DNA of 64,000 bases from Phascolarctobacterium sp. Its GTDB lineage: Bacteria; Bacillota; Negativicutes; Acidaminococcales; Acidaminococcaceae. The position numbers were made by a program, and so were the translations under genes. Positions 1 to 9,475 of this stretch are shown piece after piece. The stretch covers positions 62,001 through 126,000 of the forward strand of contig JAFUKD010000005.1 in NCBI GenBank assembly GCA_017467905.1, written 5' to 3'. Under the pieces are notes generated by a model. It did not search any database and was not told the origin of the DNA. It saw nothing but the letters and a program-made list of their open reading frames with translations. Numbering within the stretch: the stretch's first letter is position 1; every line of letters begins with the position of its first letter.

Positions 1-1
1 T

Positions 2-1489
2 TTGCTGGCTGTGGAAATTGTAATTTACTTTTATAAATACCAGCTTGCCCTTGAATTGGTGCAGACTGCTGCCGCAATGGAGCTGGTGCTGGTAAGCGGA
101 GCGCTTCTGCTGGCGGGCAAGTACCTTGCCTTTGGTTTGAAGCAGCTTGCTTCTGACGTGCCCCACATGGATTCCTTGCTGGCGGTAAGCAGTTTGCTGG
201 CAGTGGGCTACAGCTTTTATCAGGGCGTGGGAGTTTTCCAAGGTTACGCCAGTGAATACGATATGTACTGCGCGGCGGTGGCAGGAGCAATTTTCTTTAC
301 CTTATATGGCAAGCAGAACGCTGCAGCTGCGGAGCGCGCCTTTAGTAATTTTCAGGCAGGAGGCTTTAAGCTGCCTAAGGCAGTGCTGCTCTTGAACGAT
401 GAGGAGGAAGTCATTTCAGGCAATCACCTTTTGCCGGGGGATACTATCCTTGTGCGGGAGGGGAGCGTTGTTCCTGCGGACGGTATTGTTATTGACGGTC
501 AGGCAGAGCTGTGCGAGGCGGAGATTACCGGCTCGACCGAAGTGATTGCTAAGGAAAAGGGCGCAGAGGTTTTTGCCGAAACCGTAGTGCAAAGCGGTTG
601 GCTTAAAGTGAAGGCTACTGCAACGGGCAAGAACGTAAAGGCAGTGCAGCTGTGGCGCTTGGCGAAGAAATTTGCCGCAGAGCCTAAGAGCATGCAGAAG
701 CTAAGACGTACCGACAAGCTTGCCGCAATTTTTTTACCCATTGTTGCCAGCATTAGCGTGGTAACTGCTTTAAGCTGGTATTTTTACACCGGCGAAGCAG
801 GCTTGGGATGGAAGGTGCTGGTTTCCATAATGCTGGGGGCTTACCCCTGCGCTTTAGGCTATGCCCATAGCAGCTCCTTGCTGGCGGTGGTGCAGCTTGC
901 CAAAAGCCAAGGCATTGTTTTTAAGAACCCTGCTGTTTTGGAGCAGCTGCATAAGATTACCTTGGCAGTGTTTTCTCGTCGTGAAGGTAGCGTTGCCAAC
1001 AGTATGGAGCTGGTGCAGCTTACTGCTCTTAATTTATATGTGGAGCAAAGCCTGCCGGAATTTTTACCCGACGGCAGAGTGCGCACCGTTGTAGAACTGC
1101 AGCCCAAGGAAAAGGCAGAGCTTATCCGCAGCCTGCGTTGGGGCGGGGAGCGTACTCTTGTTTATGGCAACAGGATAAGCGATATGCCCCTGCTTGCCAG
1201 CGGTGACGTGGGGGTAGCAGTGCAGAACAGCGCTACGGAGCAGTTTGCTCACATTGTTCTGCCCCAGGACGAACCCAAGCTGATTTTGAAAAGCTTGGAG
1301 CTGGCAGGAACCCTTAGTAAAATTTACAAGCGCAATTCTGTTTTGGCGTTGTGCTTTAATATTTGCTGCTTGCCTGTGGCGATGGGCTTGTGGTACGCCT
1401 TGGGCGGTCTTTTGCTGGAGCCCTTGCTTTTGGCTTTGGTTATGCTCCTTTCCGGAACAAGCGTTATTTTTAGCAGTAAAGCTTTTTAA
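2..1489 (+). CDS. Degenerate P1B-type (heavy-metal) ATPase homologue, 5' end outside window
   Basis: This reads as a heavy-metal P-type ATPase, a membrane cation pump family, but the catalytic set is degenerate. Visible segments in order are: membrane helices (about residues 23-75 and 84-103), an actuator domain (144-187), the ion-path helix pair (240-300), a P-domain remnant, and two final helices (445-490). The TGE dephosphorylation motif is TGS (177-179) and the CPC ion site is YPC (281-283). The phosphorylated Asp of DKTGT is Ser325, followed by RREGS. The GDGIND loop is GNRISD (389-394), keeping only the last Asp. The N-domain, about 200 residues in active pumps, is reduced to some 35. 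The frame is open throughout and hydrophobic segments are intact, so it looks maintained rather than recently broken. A pumping role is unlikely; a regulatory or partner role is inference. The true start lies left of the window. Confidence 0.85.
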   Translation: MLAVEIVIYFYKYQLALELVQTAAAMELVLVSGALLLAGKYLAFGLKQLASDVPHMDSLLAVSSLLAVGYSFYQGVGVFQGYASEYDMYCAAVAGAIFFTLYGKQNAAAAERAFSNFQAGGFKLPKAVLLLNDEEEVISGNHLLPGDTILVREGSVVPADGIVIDGQAELCEAEITGSTEVIAKEKGAEVFAETVVQSGWLKVKATATGKNVKAVQLWRLAKKFAAEPKSMQKLRRTDKLAAIFLPIVASISVVTALSWYFYTGEAGLGWKVLVSIMLGAYPCALGYAHSSSLLAVVQLAKSQGIVFKNPAVLEQLHKITLAVFSRREGSVANSMELVQLTALNLYVEQSLPEFLPDGRVRTVVELQPKEKAELIRSLRWGGERTLVYGNRISDMPLLASGDVGVAVQNSATEQFAHIVLPQDEPKLILKSLELAGTLSKIYKRNSVLALCFNICCLPVAMGLWYALGGLLLEPLLLALVMLLSGTSVIFSSKAF

Positions 1490-1494
1490 AATTC

Positions 1495-1523
1495 ACTCTC
1501 ACCTTTTCAAAAAGGTGGGAGTA
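1495..1523 (+). terminator. Rho-independent terminator after the P-type ATPase homologue
   Basis: Arms 1495-1506 and 1511-1522 pair over 12 bp with one G-T wobble and a 4-nt loop, followed by an AT-rich tract. It lies 6 nt after the ATPase stop codon and separates that gene from rnj. Confidence 0.8.
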
Positions 1524-1599
1524 TTTTCATTAGCGGGAAATATATTGGAAGGAAGTTGCTAAACTTAGGATTTTTTCACAAAAATAAGTGCTGCTGCAT

Positions 1600-1628
1600 T
1601 TGCTAGACAACAGCTCATAGTGTATAAT
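1600..1628 (+). promoter_or_regulatory. Sigma-A type promoter for rnj
   Basis: A TTGCTA -35 (1600-1605) and a perfect TATAAT -10 (1623-1628) are separated by 17 nt. The rnj start is about 90 nt downstream, and the preceding terminator makes this the likely start of the rnj-ftsK-rodZ transcript. Apart from this promoter and the terminator I see nothing else in 1490-1716. Confidence 0.75.
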
Positions 1629-1716
1629 ATATCCTAGAGTAATTGTGCGGACTCGTAGTTAAATCTTATGTATAAATTTTGTACGGAAATAAAAGAAATT
1701 CGGAGGTGTATTTTTT

Positions 1717-3381
1717 TTGGGAAAAATTCAAAATAAAGTACAGATTATTCCCTTAGGAGGCTTAGGGGAAATTGGTAAAAACATGACTGTTTTTCGTTAT
1801 GGAGACGACATAATTCTTATAGATGCAGGCTTGATGTTCCCGGAAGACGATATGCTGGGCATTGACCTTGTTATTCCCGATATTACCTATTTGCTGGAAA
1901 ACAGGGATAAGGTTAAGGCAATCTTCCTTACTCATGGTCACGAGGACCACATTGGCGCCTTGCCCTACGTTCTAAAGCAAATTGACGTGCCTGTTTACGG
2001 CACCGCACTTACTCTGGGAATTTTGCAAGGACGTTTGCGCGAGAACGGTGTCAGCGACGAGAACCTGATTACGATTAAACCCGGTGATAAAGTTGGTGTG
2101 GGTGCTTTCAATTTGGAATTTATCCGCGTTAACCACAGTATTCCCGACGCAGTAGCCATTGTGATTAAAACTCCCATTGGCACCATCATTCACACCGGTG
2201 ACTTTAAATTTGACCAGACCCCTGTTGATGGACAGGTTACCCAATTTAACAAGTTTGCTGAGTTTGGCGACGCAGGAGTGCTTGCCCTGCTGGCAGATAG
2301 CACCAACGCAGAACGCCCCGGCTTTACCCAAAGCGAGAAAATGGTAGGGCAAACCTTTGATGATGAGTTCCGCTACGCGCGCAACCGCATTATCGTGGCT
2401 ACCTTTTCTTCCAATGTACACCGCATTCAGCAGGTGGTGGACAGCGCCGTAAAATATAAACGCAAGGTGGCTGTTATTGGCCGCAGCATGATTAACGTAG
2501 TGAACATTGCCATGGAGCTTGGTTACCTGCGTATTCCCGAAGGCGTTTTGATTGATATTGACGAAACCAACAACTACACTGCAGAGCAGATTGTAATCAT
2601 CACCACCGGCAGCCAGGGCGAGCCCATGAGTGCCTTGACCAGAATGGCAATGAATGACCACAAAAAGGTGGACATCATGCCGGGGGACACTGTAATAATT
2701 TCTGCTACGCCCATTCCCGGTAACGAAAAGCTTGTTGCCCGCACTATTGACCATTTATACAAGCTGGGTGCAGATGTAATTTACGAAAAATCCAATGGCG
2801 TGCATGTTTCCGGACACGCCAGCCAAGAAGAAATTAAACTGATGCACAATCTGGTGCGTCCTAAATATTTTATTCCTGTTCACGGCGAATACCGTCACCT
2901 GATTAAGCACGCTAATATCGCTAAGGATTTGGGCATGCCCAGAGAAAACATTGTCATTGCAGAAAACGGCAGTGTAATTGAGCTGACTAAAAACGGTATC
3001 GGCATCAACGGCAAGATACCTTCCGGCAAGGTGCTGGTTGACGGCTTGGGCGTGGGGGACGTTGGCAATATTGTGTTGCGCGATCGTCGTCAGCTTTCCC
3101 AAGACGGCATTATGATTGTGGTGGTTACCCTTGACCACGAAAGCTGCACCGTCGTTAGCGGTCCGGATATTGTTTCCAGAGGCTTTGTGTATGTGCGCGA
3201 GGCAGAGGATTTAATGGACGAAGCAAGGGAGAAAGTGCAGAGCGCTTTGGATAGATGCGAAGCCGGCGGTGTATCTGAATGGAGCAGCATCAAATCCGCA
3301 ATCCGCGATTCTCTGGGACGCTTCTTATATGAAAGAACCCGTCGCCGCCCCATGATTTTACCCATCATTATGGAAATCTGA
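1717..3381 (+). CDS. rnj: Ribonuclease J
   Basis: Metallo-beta-lactamase/beta-CASP ribonuclease with 5'-3' exo- and endonuclease activity, central to mRNA decay and rRNA maturation in Firmicutes. The zinc motif HGHEDH is at residues 73-78, with further metal-ligand segments HTGDFKFD and VHGEYRHL downstream. At 554 aa it has the usual family length, including the C-terminal dimerisation domain. The start is TTG at 1717, chosen because GGAGGTG (1702-1708) sits 8 nt upstream and no ATG fits better. ftsK follows after 34 nt, probably on the same transcript. Only one RNase J is visible here, so J1 versus J2 is not assigned. Confidence 0.95.
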   Translation: MGKIQNKVQIIPLGGLGEIGKNMTVFRYGDDIILIDAGLMFPEDDMLGIDLVIPDITYLLENRDKVKAIFLTHGHEDHIGALPYVLKQIDVPVYGTALTLGILQGRLRENGVSDENLITIKPGDKVGVGAFNLEFIRVNHSIPDAVAIVIKTPIGTIIHTGDFKFDQTPVDGQVTQFNKFAEFGDAGVLALLADSTNAERPGFTQSEKMVGQTFDDEFRYARNRIIVATFSSNVHRIQQVVDSAVKYKRKVAVIGRSMINVVNIAMELGYLRIPEGVLIDIDETNNYTAEQIVIITTGSQGEPMSALTRMAMNDHKKVDIMPGDTVIISATPIPGNEKLVARTIDHLYKLGADVIYEKSNGVHVSGHASQEEIKLMHNLVRPKYFIPVHGEYRHLIKHANIAKDLGMPRENIVIAENGSVIELTKNGIGINGKIPSGKVLVDGLGVGDVGNIVLRDRRQLSQDGIMIVVVTLDHESCTVVSGPDIVSRGFVYVREAEDLMDEAREKVQSALDRCEAGGVSEWSSIKSAIRDSLGRFLYERTRRRPMILPIIMEI

Positions 3382-3415
3382 TAAATTGAAATTTACTAAT
3401 TGGAAGTGCTGAATT

Positions 3416-5725
3416 TTGCAGAAGAAAGCTAAACAAACTGGGCAAAAGAATAATGGTTTGAAGCGCCTGCTTGGGTTTGGGCTGATACTCTTTGCCGGAG
3501 TGGCAGCCTTTGCCTGTCTAAGTAAGCCTGTAGAGGGTATGCTTGGCTTATTGGCAGAGCTTTTGGCTCATTACTTAGGCGAGTACGCCATTGTACTGCC
3601 TGTAATCTGCTTTGCCTTGGGCTGTAAGATTTTCTTTACCGCACGCATAAACGCTTCCAAAAATATGCAGGCTGCTTCCAGTCAGGAGCAAGCTGCCCCG
3701 CAGGAAACAAAGGTAAAATATATTTACGTTCCTGAAATCAAGGCAGAGCCGAAAAAAGAGAGCAAGCCTGAAAAGGTTGTACGCAGCGTGTACGACCAGG
3801 AGGAGTTTGAAGAATTTACGGAGGGCATTAAAAAGCCAAGTACCTTCCGCAGAATTTTAAATTATAATTCCGCAAGTACCTATGCTGACCAGCAGACTAA
3901 GGAGGAGCTGGAGCAGGACCCGGTACAGGTTCCCGAATGGCAGGAGGATAAGCAGTCTGTAATTTTACGTCCCATCATCAATTACGATGAAGCGCCGGAA
4001 AAATTAGTACAGAATGGCTTCCCCGCTGAAAGCTTTAACGAGCCTGCGGCAAGGGAGGAAGCGCCCCGCCGCTCCATTATCTTCAATAATTATGCTAAGC
4101 AGGAGCCCCAAGAGGAAGCCAGGCCGGAAACCAAAACCATCATTAAAGAGTTTCTCCGGAAAAAGATGGCGAATAGCTCTGCGCCGGAGATTACCATTAT
4201 CGACAGCGCGGATAACATTCCCCCAAAAGCAGATAAGGCTTCCCAAGGCAGGCTGTTCAGCGAAGAAGCTATAAAAAAATCTTCCTATAAATTACCTCCC
4301 TTGGAGATTTTAGATAAACCCATCCTTACCGACCCTGTTTCCTACAAGGCAGATATTATGCGCCAGTGTTCCGTCTTGGAGCAGACCTTGGCAGATTTCA
4401 AGGTGCGGGCTAAGGTTGTAGCCGTTACCCGTGGCCCTTCCGTTACCCGTTTTGAGCTGGAGCCTGCTGCGGGAGTAAAGGTTAGCTCTGTAGTTAATCT
4501 TGCTGATGACATTGCCTTGAAGCTGGCTGCTCCTGGTGTGCGCATTGAAGCGCCCATTCCCGGCAAGGCGGCAATCGGTATCGAAGTACCCAATATTAAA
4601 AATGACCCTGTCAATTTCCGCGAGGTAGTGGATAACGACATTGTTCGTAAGCAGGAATCCAAGCTGTGTATCGGCTTGGGTAAGGATATCAGCGGCAATA
4701 TTATTCCGGCTGATTTATCCAAGATGCCCCACCTTTTGGTGGCAGGCTCTACAGGCTCCGGCAAATCCGTGTGCATTAACACTATTATCGCAGGTATTTT
4801 ATACAAGGCTCATCCGGATGAGGTAAAGCTTATCCTGGTTGACCCAAAGGTTGTAGAATTATCCAATTACAATGGTATTCCTCACTTGCTTGTTCCCGTA
4901 GTAACTGATGCCAAAAAGGCAGCTTCTGCCCTGCATTGGGCTGTAGCTGAAATGGAAAGACGTTACAAGGCTTTTGCAGATAATCATGTACGCGAGATTA
5001 AAAGCTATAACGAGCAGGCAGTGGAGAAAATGCCCTACATTGTCATCATCATTGACGAGCTTTCTGATTTGATGATGGTGGCTAAGGTTGATGTAGAAGA
5101 TGCTATTTTACGCCTTGCCCAAAAGGCACGTGCTGCCGGCATCCACTTAATTTTGGCAACCCAAAGACCTTCCGTTGATGTTATTACCGGCATTGTCAAG
5201 GCAAACATTCCTTCCCGCATTGCCTTTGCCGTTTCCTCACAGACGGATTCCCGCACCATTCTTGATATGGGCGGCGCCGAAAAGCTTTTGGGTAAGGGCG
5301 ATATGCTCTTTTATCCCATTGGCTACAATAAACCGGTGCGCGTGCAAGGCGCCTTCGTCAGTGACGCAGAGCTTAACAGGGTAGTGGATTTTATTGTGAA
5401 GCAATCCATCCCTGTTGAATATAAGGAAGAGGTTACTACCCAAGTCTTGGAATGTGATGCCAAGGATGGAGCTGCGCCGGAGGATGGCAGTAACCAGATG
5501 GTGGAGGACGAGCTGTTTGAAGATGCCCTGCGTTTAGTAATGGATATGGGGCAGGCATCCTCTTCCATGCTGCAGCGTCGCTTCCGTATAGGCTATACCC
5601 GTGCCGCACGTTTGGTAGATACTATGGAAGAATTAGGTATCGTCGGACAATCCGTTGGCAGTAAACCTCGTGAAGTTATCCTTTCACGTCAAGAAATAGA
5701 AGAACGATTTTTAACAAATGATTAG
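3416..5725 (+). CDS. ftsK: DNA translocase FtsK/SpoIIIE
   Basis: Septum-anchored hexameric motor that pumps chromosomal DNA through closing septa and helps resolve chromosome dimers. A short N-terminal membrane region (about residues 17-80) has only two or so clear helices, fewer than the four of classic SpoIIIE. A charged, proline-rich linker follows to about residue 300. The RecA-like motor carries the Walker A GSTGSGKS at 444-451 and a Walker B ending IIIDELSD. The C-terminal gamma winged helix, which reads KOPS/SRS polarity sites, covers roughly the last 70 residues. The start is TTG at 3416 with GGAAG about 9 nt upstream. It lies 34 nt after rnj and 12 nt before rodZ. Confidence 0.93.
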   Translation: MQKKAKQTGQKNNGLKRLLGFGLILFAGVAAFACLSKPVEGMLGLLAELLAHYLGEYAIVLPVICFALGCKIFFTARINASKNMQAASSQEQAAPQETKVKYIYVPEIKAEPKKESKPEKVVRSVYDQEEFEEFTEGIKKPSTFRRILNYNSASTYADQQTKEELEQDPVQVPEWQEDKQSVILRPIINYDEAPEKLVQNGFPAESFNEPAAREEAPRRSIIFNNYAKQEPQEEARPETKTIIKEFLRKKMANSSAPEITIIDSADNIPPKADKASQGRLFSEEAIKKSSYKLPPLEILDKPILTDPVSYKADIMRQCSVLEQTLADFKVRAKVVAVTRGPSVTRFELEPAAGVKVSSVVNLADDIALKLAAPGVRIEAPIPGKAAIGIEVPNIKNDPVNFREVVDNDIVRKQESKLCIGLGKDISGNIIPADLSKMPHLLVAGSTGSGKSVCINTIIAGILYKAHPDEVKLILVDPKVVELSNYNGIPHLLVPVVTDAKKAASALHWAVAEMERRYKAFADNHVREIKSYNEQAVEKMPYIVIIIDELSDLMMVAKVDVEDAILRLAQKARAAGIHLILATQRPSVDVITGIVKANIPSRIAFAVSSQTDSRTILDMGGAEKLLGKGDMLFYPIGYNKPVRVQGAFVSDAELNRVVDFIVKQSIPVEYKEEVTTQVLECDAKDGAAPEDGSNQMVEDELFEDALRLVMDMGQASSSMLQRRFRIGYTRAARLVDTMEELGIVGQSVGSKPREVILSRQEIEERFLTND

Positions 5726-5737
5726 GGGGATAATCAA

Positions 5738-6514
5738 ATGGATAGTGTTGGTAAAATATTATATGAAGCAAGAGTAGCTAAAGGTTTGACCCTTCTTGAC
5801 GCAGAAAATGCTACCAGTATTCGTGGCTACTATCTGGACGCTTTGGAGCAGGACGATTACTCCAAATTGCCGGAAGAGGTTTTCATCAAGGGGATTATCC
5901 GCAATTATGGCAACTACCTGGGCTTGAACGGTCCTGAGCTGGTAAATATGTACAAGGCTGCTAAGGCAGGCATCAACGTTGAAGATGTTAAGAGTCAAGG
6001 CATTCGCGAGGTAGATACTGTGAAGCTGAACATTTCCCTTAAACAGCACCGCAGTGCCGGCAGCGGCGTGGATGCTTACCAAGGGCCTGCTCCCAAGAAA
6101 AGCATTGCCAAGCAGATTTTTGCCGGAGCTTTGGGCGTAGTTGTTTTGGTAAGCGGTTACTTCCTGATGCCGAAGGCAATGGAATGGTTACATTCTAACG
6201 ATACACCGGAAGCACCTGTGGTAGCAGTAGTGCCTTCTCCCGCAGAAACTGCCAAGGTTGAAGAGGTTGCTCCCGTTGTGGAAAAGGTTGTTGTGGAAAT
6301 GACTGCTCACGGCGATTGCTGGCTGGAAGTAAATGCAGATGGCAAGAGCGTTTACGAGGGAATGCTGCGTGCCAAAGACGTGCGCACCTTTGATGCAGGC
6401 GAAAAGCTTGTAATTAAGTACGGCAACGTGGGCGTAATGGAAGTTAAAGTAAATGGCGAGCCTGTTAGCATGCAGGGCGAGCAGGGCGTTGCCATTAAGA
6501 CCTATACAAAATAA
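5738..6514 (+). CDS. rodZ: RodZ-like cell-shape protein (HTH_25, TM, DUF4115)
   Basis: Bitopic membrane protein of the RodZ/YmfM family, which links MreB filaments to the wall-synthesis elongasome. It has an N-terminal Xre-like helix-turn-helix (about 1-75), a basic linker, one membrane helix (about 127-148), a short Pro/Val-rich segment, and a C-terminal beta-rich DUF4115 domain (about 185-255) containing a GDCWLEV-type strand. The ATG is preceded by AGGGGGA. It sits 12 nt after ftsK and 15 nt before ygiQ, in the operon-like spacing of this block. No mreBCD genes are in the window. Confidence 0.88.
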   Translation: MDSVGKILYEARVAKGLTLLDAENATSIRGYYLDALEQDDYSKLPEEVFIKGIIRNYGNYLGLNGPELVNMYKAAKAGINVEDVKSQGIREVDTVKLNISLKQHRSAGSGVDAYQGPAPKKSIAKQIFAGALGVVVLVSGYFLMPKAMEWLHSNDTPEAPVVAVVPSPAETAKVEEVAPVVEKVVVEMTAHGDCWLEVNADGKSVYEGMLRAKDVRTFDAGEKLVIKYGNVGVMEVKVNGEPVSMQGEQGVAIKTYTK

Positions 6515-6529
6515 TTTCGGAGAAATACG

Positions 6530-8464
6530 ATGCATAAGTTTTTACCGATTTCTAAAGAAGAAATTGCAGAACGTGGTTGGGAGCAGATAGATTTTTTGTT
6601 CATCAGAGGCGATGCCTATGTTGACCATCCTTCCTTTGGCCCTGCTGTAATTTGCAGGGTACTGGAGGCGCAGGGCTACAGGGTTGCTTTGCTGTGCCAG
6701 CCTGCGTGGGACAAGCCCAATTATTTTGCTGCCTTGGGCAAGCCTCGCTTGGGGGTAATGATTTCCGGCGGTAATCTTGATTCCATGCTGTGCCATTATA
6801 CTGCTGCCAAGAAGCCGCGTACTAATGATAAATATACTCCCGGTGGCGAAATGGGTAAGCGCCCTGACCATGCAACCATGGTTTACGCACAGCAGGTTAA
6901 GAAGCTGTGGCCTGAGCTGCCTGTAATTATTGGCGGTATCGAGGCGAGCCTGCGCCGCTTCGTTCATTTTGATTACTGGGAAAACAAACTGCTTCCTTCC
7001 ATTTTAGAAAGCAGCGGTGCAGATTTGCTTGTGTACGGCATGGGTGAGAAGCAGGTTGTAGAAATTGCGGATTACCTTGCCGGCGGTGCTTCTCTCGAAG
7101 ATATGCATTACATTCGTGGCACTGCCTACATTAGTAACAGCAAACCGGAGCTGGAAGAAAAAGAATATGTTGAGCTGCCTTCCCTGGCAGAGATTAAAAA
7201 TGATAAAGCCCTTTTTGCCAAAGCTTATAAGCTGCAGAGCAGGGAGCAGGATCCCTTTTACGGCAAGACCGTTATTCAAAAGGGTGTGAAGAAATACATC
7301 ATCCAAAATCCCTCTACCTATCCTTTGGAGCAGGCAGAGATGGATGCCATCTATGATTTGGATTATATGCGCGACTGCCATCCTTCCTATAAGGCATTTG
7401 GCGGCGTTGCTGCCCTGGAAGAAGTGCAGTTTAGTATTGTAAGCTGTCGTGGCTGCTTTGGCAGCTGTTCCTTCTGTGCTATTCATGCACATCAAGGACG
7501 CATCATTCAGGCTCGCAGTCATGAATCCATCCTGCGCGAAGCGAAGATAATTTCTCAGCTGCCCGGCTTTAAGGGTTATATTCATGATGTTGGCGGTCCC
7601 ACTGCCAATTTCCGTCATCCATCCTGCGCGAAGCAGTTGAAGGTGGGCGTATGCAAGGACAGGCAGTGTCTGTTCCCCAATCCCTGCCCCAATATTAACG
7701 CAGACCACAGCGATTACATTGCTTTGCTGCGAAAGGTGCGTGCTCTTCCGGGCATAAAAAAAGTTTTTATCCGCAGTGGTATTCGTTTTGACTACCTTTT
7801 AGCAGATAAAAACCTGAACTTCTTGGACGAGCTGTGCCGTTTTCACGTTAGCGGTCAGCTAAAGATTGCTCCCGAACATGTGGCGCCCCCGGTTTTAGAC
7901 AAGATGGGCAAGCCGGGTAAGGAAGTTTACACCCGCTTTATGCGCCTGTTCGATAAAAAGAATAAAGAGATTGGCTTACCCCAGTACCTTGTACCTTATT
8001 TTATTTCCAGTCATCCCGGCTGCACCTTGAACAATGCAGTGGAGCTGGCAGAATTTTTGCGTGACATCAAGCACCATCCCCAACAGGTACAGGACTTTAT
8101 CCCCACTCCCGGCAGTGCTTCTACTGCTATGTACTATTCCGGTATTGACCCGGAAACCGGCAAGAGTGTTTTCGTTGCCCGCAACCCTCACGATAAGGCA
8201 ATGCAAAGAGCGCTGATGCAGTATCGTAATCCCAATAATCGTCAGCTGGTTTTAGAAGCCCTGCAAAAAGCCAATCGTATGGATTTGGTAGGCAGTGGTC
8301 CTAAATGCTTAATCTTTGTTGACGATAAAAAGGGGAGCAAGCGTTTTGGTAACAAGCCTAACGGTGCGAAACCCACTGGTGCTAAGACAGGCACCGGTAA
8401 AACAAATGGCAAACGAGTTGACAGAAAGCCTACTGCCAAACCTGCCGCTCGTAAACATAAATAA
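6530..8464 (+). CDS. ygiQ: YgiQ family radical SAM protein
   Basis: Radical S-adenosylmethionine enzyme of the YgiQ (UPF0313) family, whose reaction is still not established. The N-terminal half resembles a B12-binding-like fold and includes a GGIEASLRR segment. The [4Fe-4S] cluster motif CX3CX2C is Cys309, Cys313 and Cys316. A second cysteine-rich stretch follows (CKDRQCLFPNPCPN, about 380-395). The C terminus (about 605-644) is a Lys/Gly/Thr-rich tail, probably unstructured and possibly nucleic-acid binding. At 644 aa it is of usual length. Such enzymes release 5'-deoxyadenosine or methionine, which makes the salvage genes elsewhere in the window relevant. Confidence 0.9.
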   Translation: MHKFLPISKEEIAERGWEQIDFLFIRGDAYVDHPSFGPAVICRVLEAQGYRVALLCQPAWDKPNYFAALGKPRLGVMISGGNLDSMLCHYTAAKKPRTNDKYTPGGEMGKRPDHATMVYAQQVKKLWPELPVIIGGIEASLRRFVHFDYWENKLLPSILESSGADLLVYGMGEKQVVEIADYLAGGASLEDMHYIRGTAYISNSKPELEEKEYVELPSLAEIKNDKALFAKAYKLQSREQDPFYGKTVIQKGVKKYIIQNPSTYPLEQAEMDAIYDLDYMRDCHPSYKAFGGVAALEEVQFSIVSCRGCFGSCSFCAIHAHQGRIIQARSHESILREAKIISQLPGFKGYIHDVGGPTANFRHPSCAKQLKVGVCKDRQCLFPNPCPNINADHSDYIALLRKVRALPGIKKVFIRSGIRFDYLLADKNLNFLDELCRFHVSGQLKIAPEHVAPPVLDKMGKPGKEVYTRFMRLFDKKNKEIGLPQYLVPYFISSHPGCTLNNAVELAEFLRDIKHHPQQVQDFIPTPGSASTAMYYSGIDPETGKSVFVARNPHDKAMQRALMQYRNPNNRQLVLEALQKANRMDLVGSGPKCLIFVDDKKGSKRFGNKPNGAKPTGAKTGTGKTNGKRVDRKPTAKPAARKHK

Positions 8465-8475
8465 TGGAGGAATAA

Positions 8476-9465
8476 ATGCTTCGTAAAATTTTTGCAGTGT
8501 CCCTTGTGCTGCTTAGCCTTGTTATTGCAGCATGCGGTGATGCGCCTGAGAAAAAAGAACAGAAGAATTTAGTGCTTTACTCTCAGCTGGAGCAAGAATT
8601 TACAGAAGCACTTTTAAATTCCTACGCAGAAAAGAATACCGGGCTAAAGGTTACTGCCATTTACGAAATCAAGGCAGATTCCGCCAAGCCGGACCTTATC
8701 CTTGCGGAGCGCAACGTGCTGCTTGATTTACAAGGCAGTGGTTCGCTGCAGGCAATAGTCTCTGATGTGGGGGACATGCTGCCTGTAAAATTTAAGGATG
8801 ACAGGGGCTTTTGGTACGGTGTCTTTTATGACCCCACAGTATTTTTAATTAACCAGCAGTACGCACGCACTGTTGGTCAGGAGCAGCTACTTAGCTGGTT
8901 TGATTTGGAGCATAGTGAAACGGGTATCCGTATCTCCATGGAAAACCTTTCCAGCAGCGATAGCTCCATCAATTTTTTGACAAGCTTGGCTTCCAGTATC
9001 GGTGAAGACAAAACTTTAAGCTACCTTTGGAATATTAACCGCTACATTGAGCAGTACGCTAAGTTCCCCTTTACTCCCATTCGTATGGCTGCTACTGGGG
9101 ATGCGGATATTGCCATTACCAAGCAAAGCTTTGTTTCCAAATACTTGGAAAACAATTTTCCTGCCTACGTTATTTATCCTAAGGAAGGTACTCCCGTTAA
9201 TTTATATGGCAGTGCCGTGTACAAGGAATGCAAGAACGTGCAGGATGCAACCAAGTTTATCAACTGGTTAATCGCTGACGAAGCAGTGAAGTTTGTATCT
9301 CAAACCATTGATACGGGGTACATGTTCCTTTTGCCCCAGGGCATTAAGGGCTCTGCTGCCAATCCGGAGATTTTATGGTTGAATACTAATTACCTGAAAA
9401 AAGAAAAACAAGAAGCTTTAATTTCCAATTGGTTGGAAAAGGTTAGATTTAATAAGAATACTTAG
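8476..9465 (+). CDS. Orphan extracellular solute-binding lipoprotein
   Basis: Predicted lipoprotein: a basic n-region, a hydrophobic core and a lipobox ending VIAAC, with the lipidated Cys at residue 20. The mature part resembles family 1 periplasmic binding proteins of the ferric-iron (AfuA/FbpA) type, for example the VLYSQLEQEF opening strand and a GVFYDPTVFLIN segment. No permease or ATPase gene is adjacent: it lies 11 nt after ygiQ and 10 nt before rimO, inside an RNA/translation gene run. The ligand cannot be told from sequence alone, and the iron assignment is a weak family resemblance. Confidence 0.7.
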   Translation: MLRKIFAVSLVLLSLVIAACGDAPEKKEQKNLVLYSQLEQEFTEALLNSYAEKNTGLKVTAIYEIKADSAKPDLILAERNVLLDLQGSGSLQAIVSDVGDMLPVKFKDDRGFWYGVFYDPTVFLINQQYARTVGQEQLLSWFDLEHSETGIRISMENLSSSDSSINFLTSLASSIGEDKTLSYLWNINRYIEQYAKFPFTPIRMAATGDADIAITKQSFVSKYLENNFPAYVIYPKEGTPVNLYGSAVYKECKNVQDATKFINWLIADEAVKFVSQTIDTGYMFLLPQGIKGSAANPEILWLNTNYLKKEKQEALISNWLEKVRFNKNT

Positions 9466-9475
9466 GAGGAAAGCA

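Noticed and set aside
2-1489. Reading the ATPase homologue as a simple frameshifted pseudogene
   Set aside because: No stop codon or frameshift occurs over 495 codons, membrane helices and P-domain spacing are kept, and changes are confined to catalytic positions and the N-domain.
1972-2754. 260-codon leftward frame opposite rnj
   Set aside because: Antisense shadow of a highly conserved gene, with no promoter or ribosome site.
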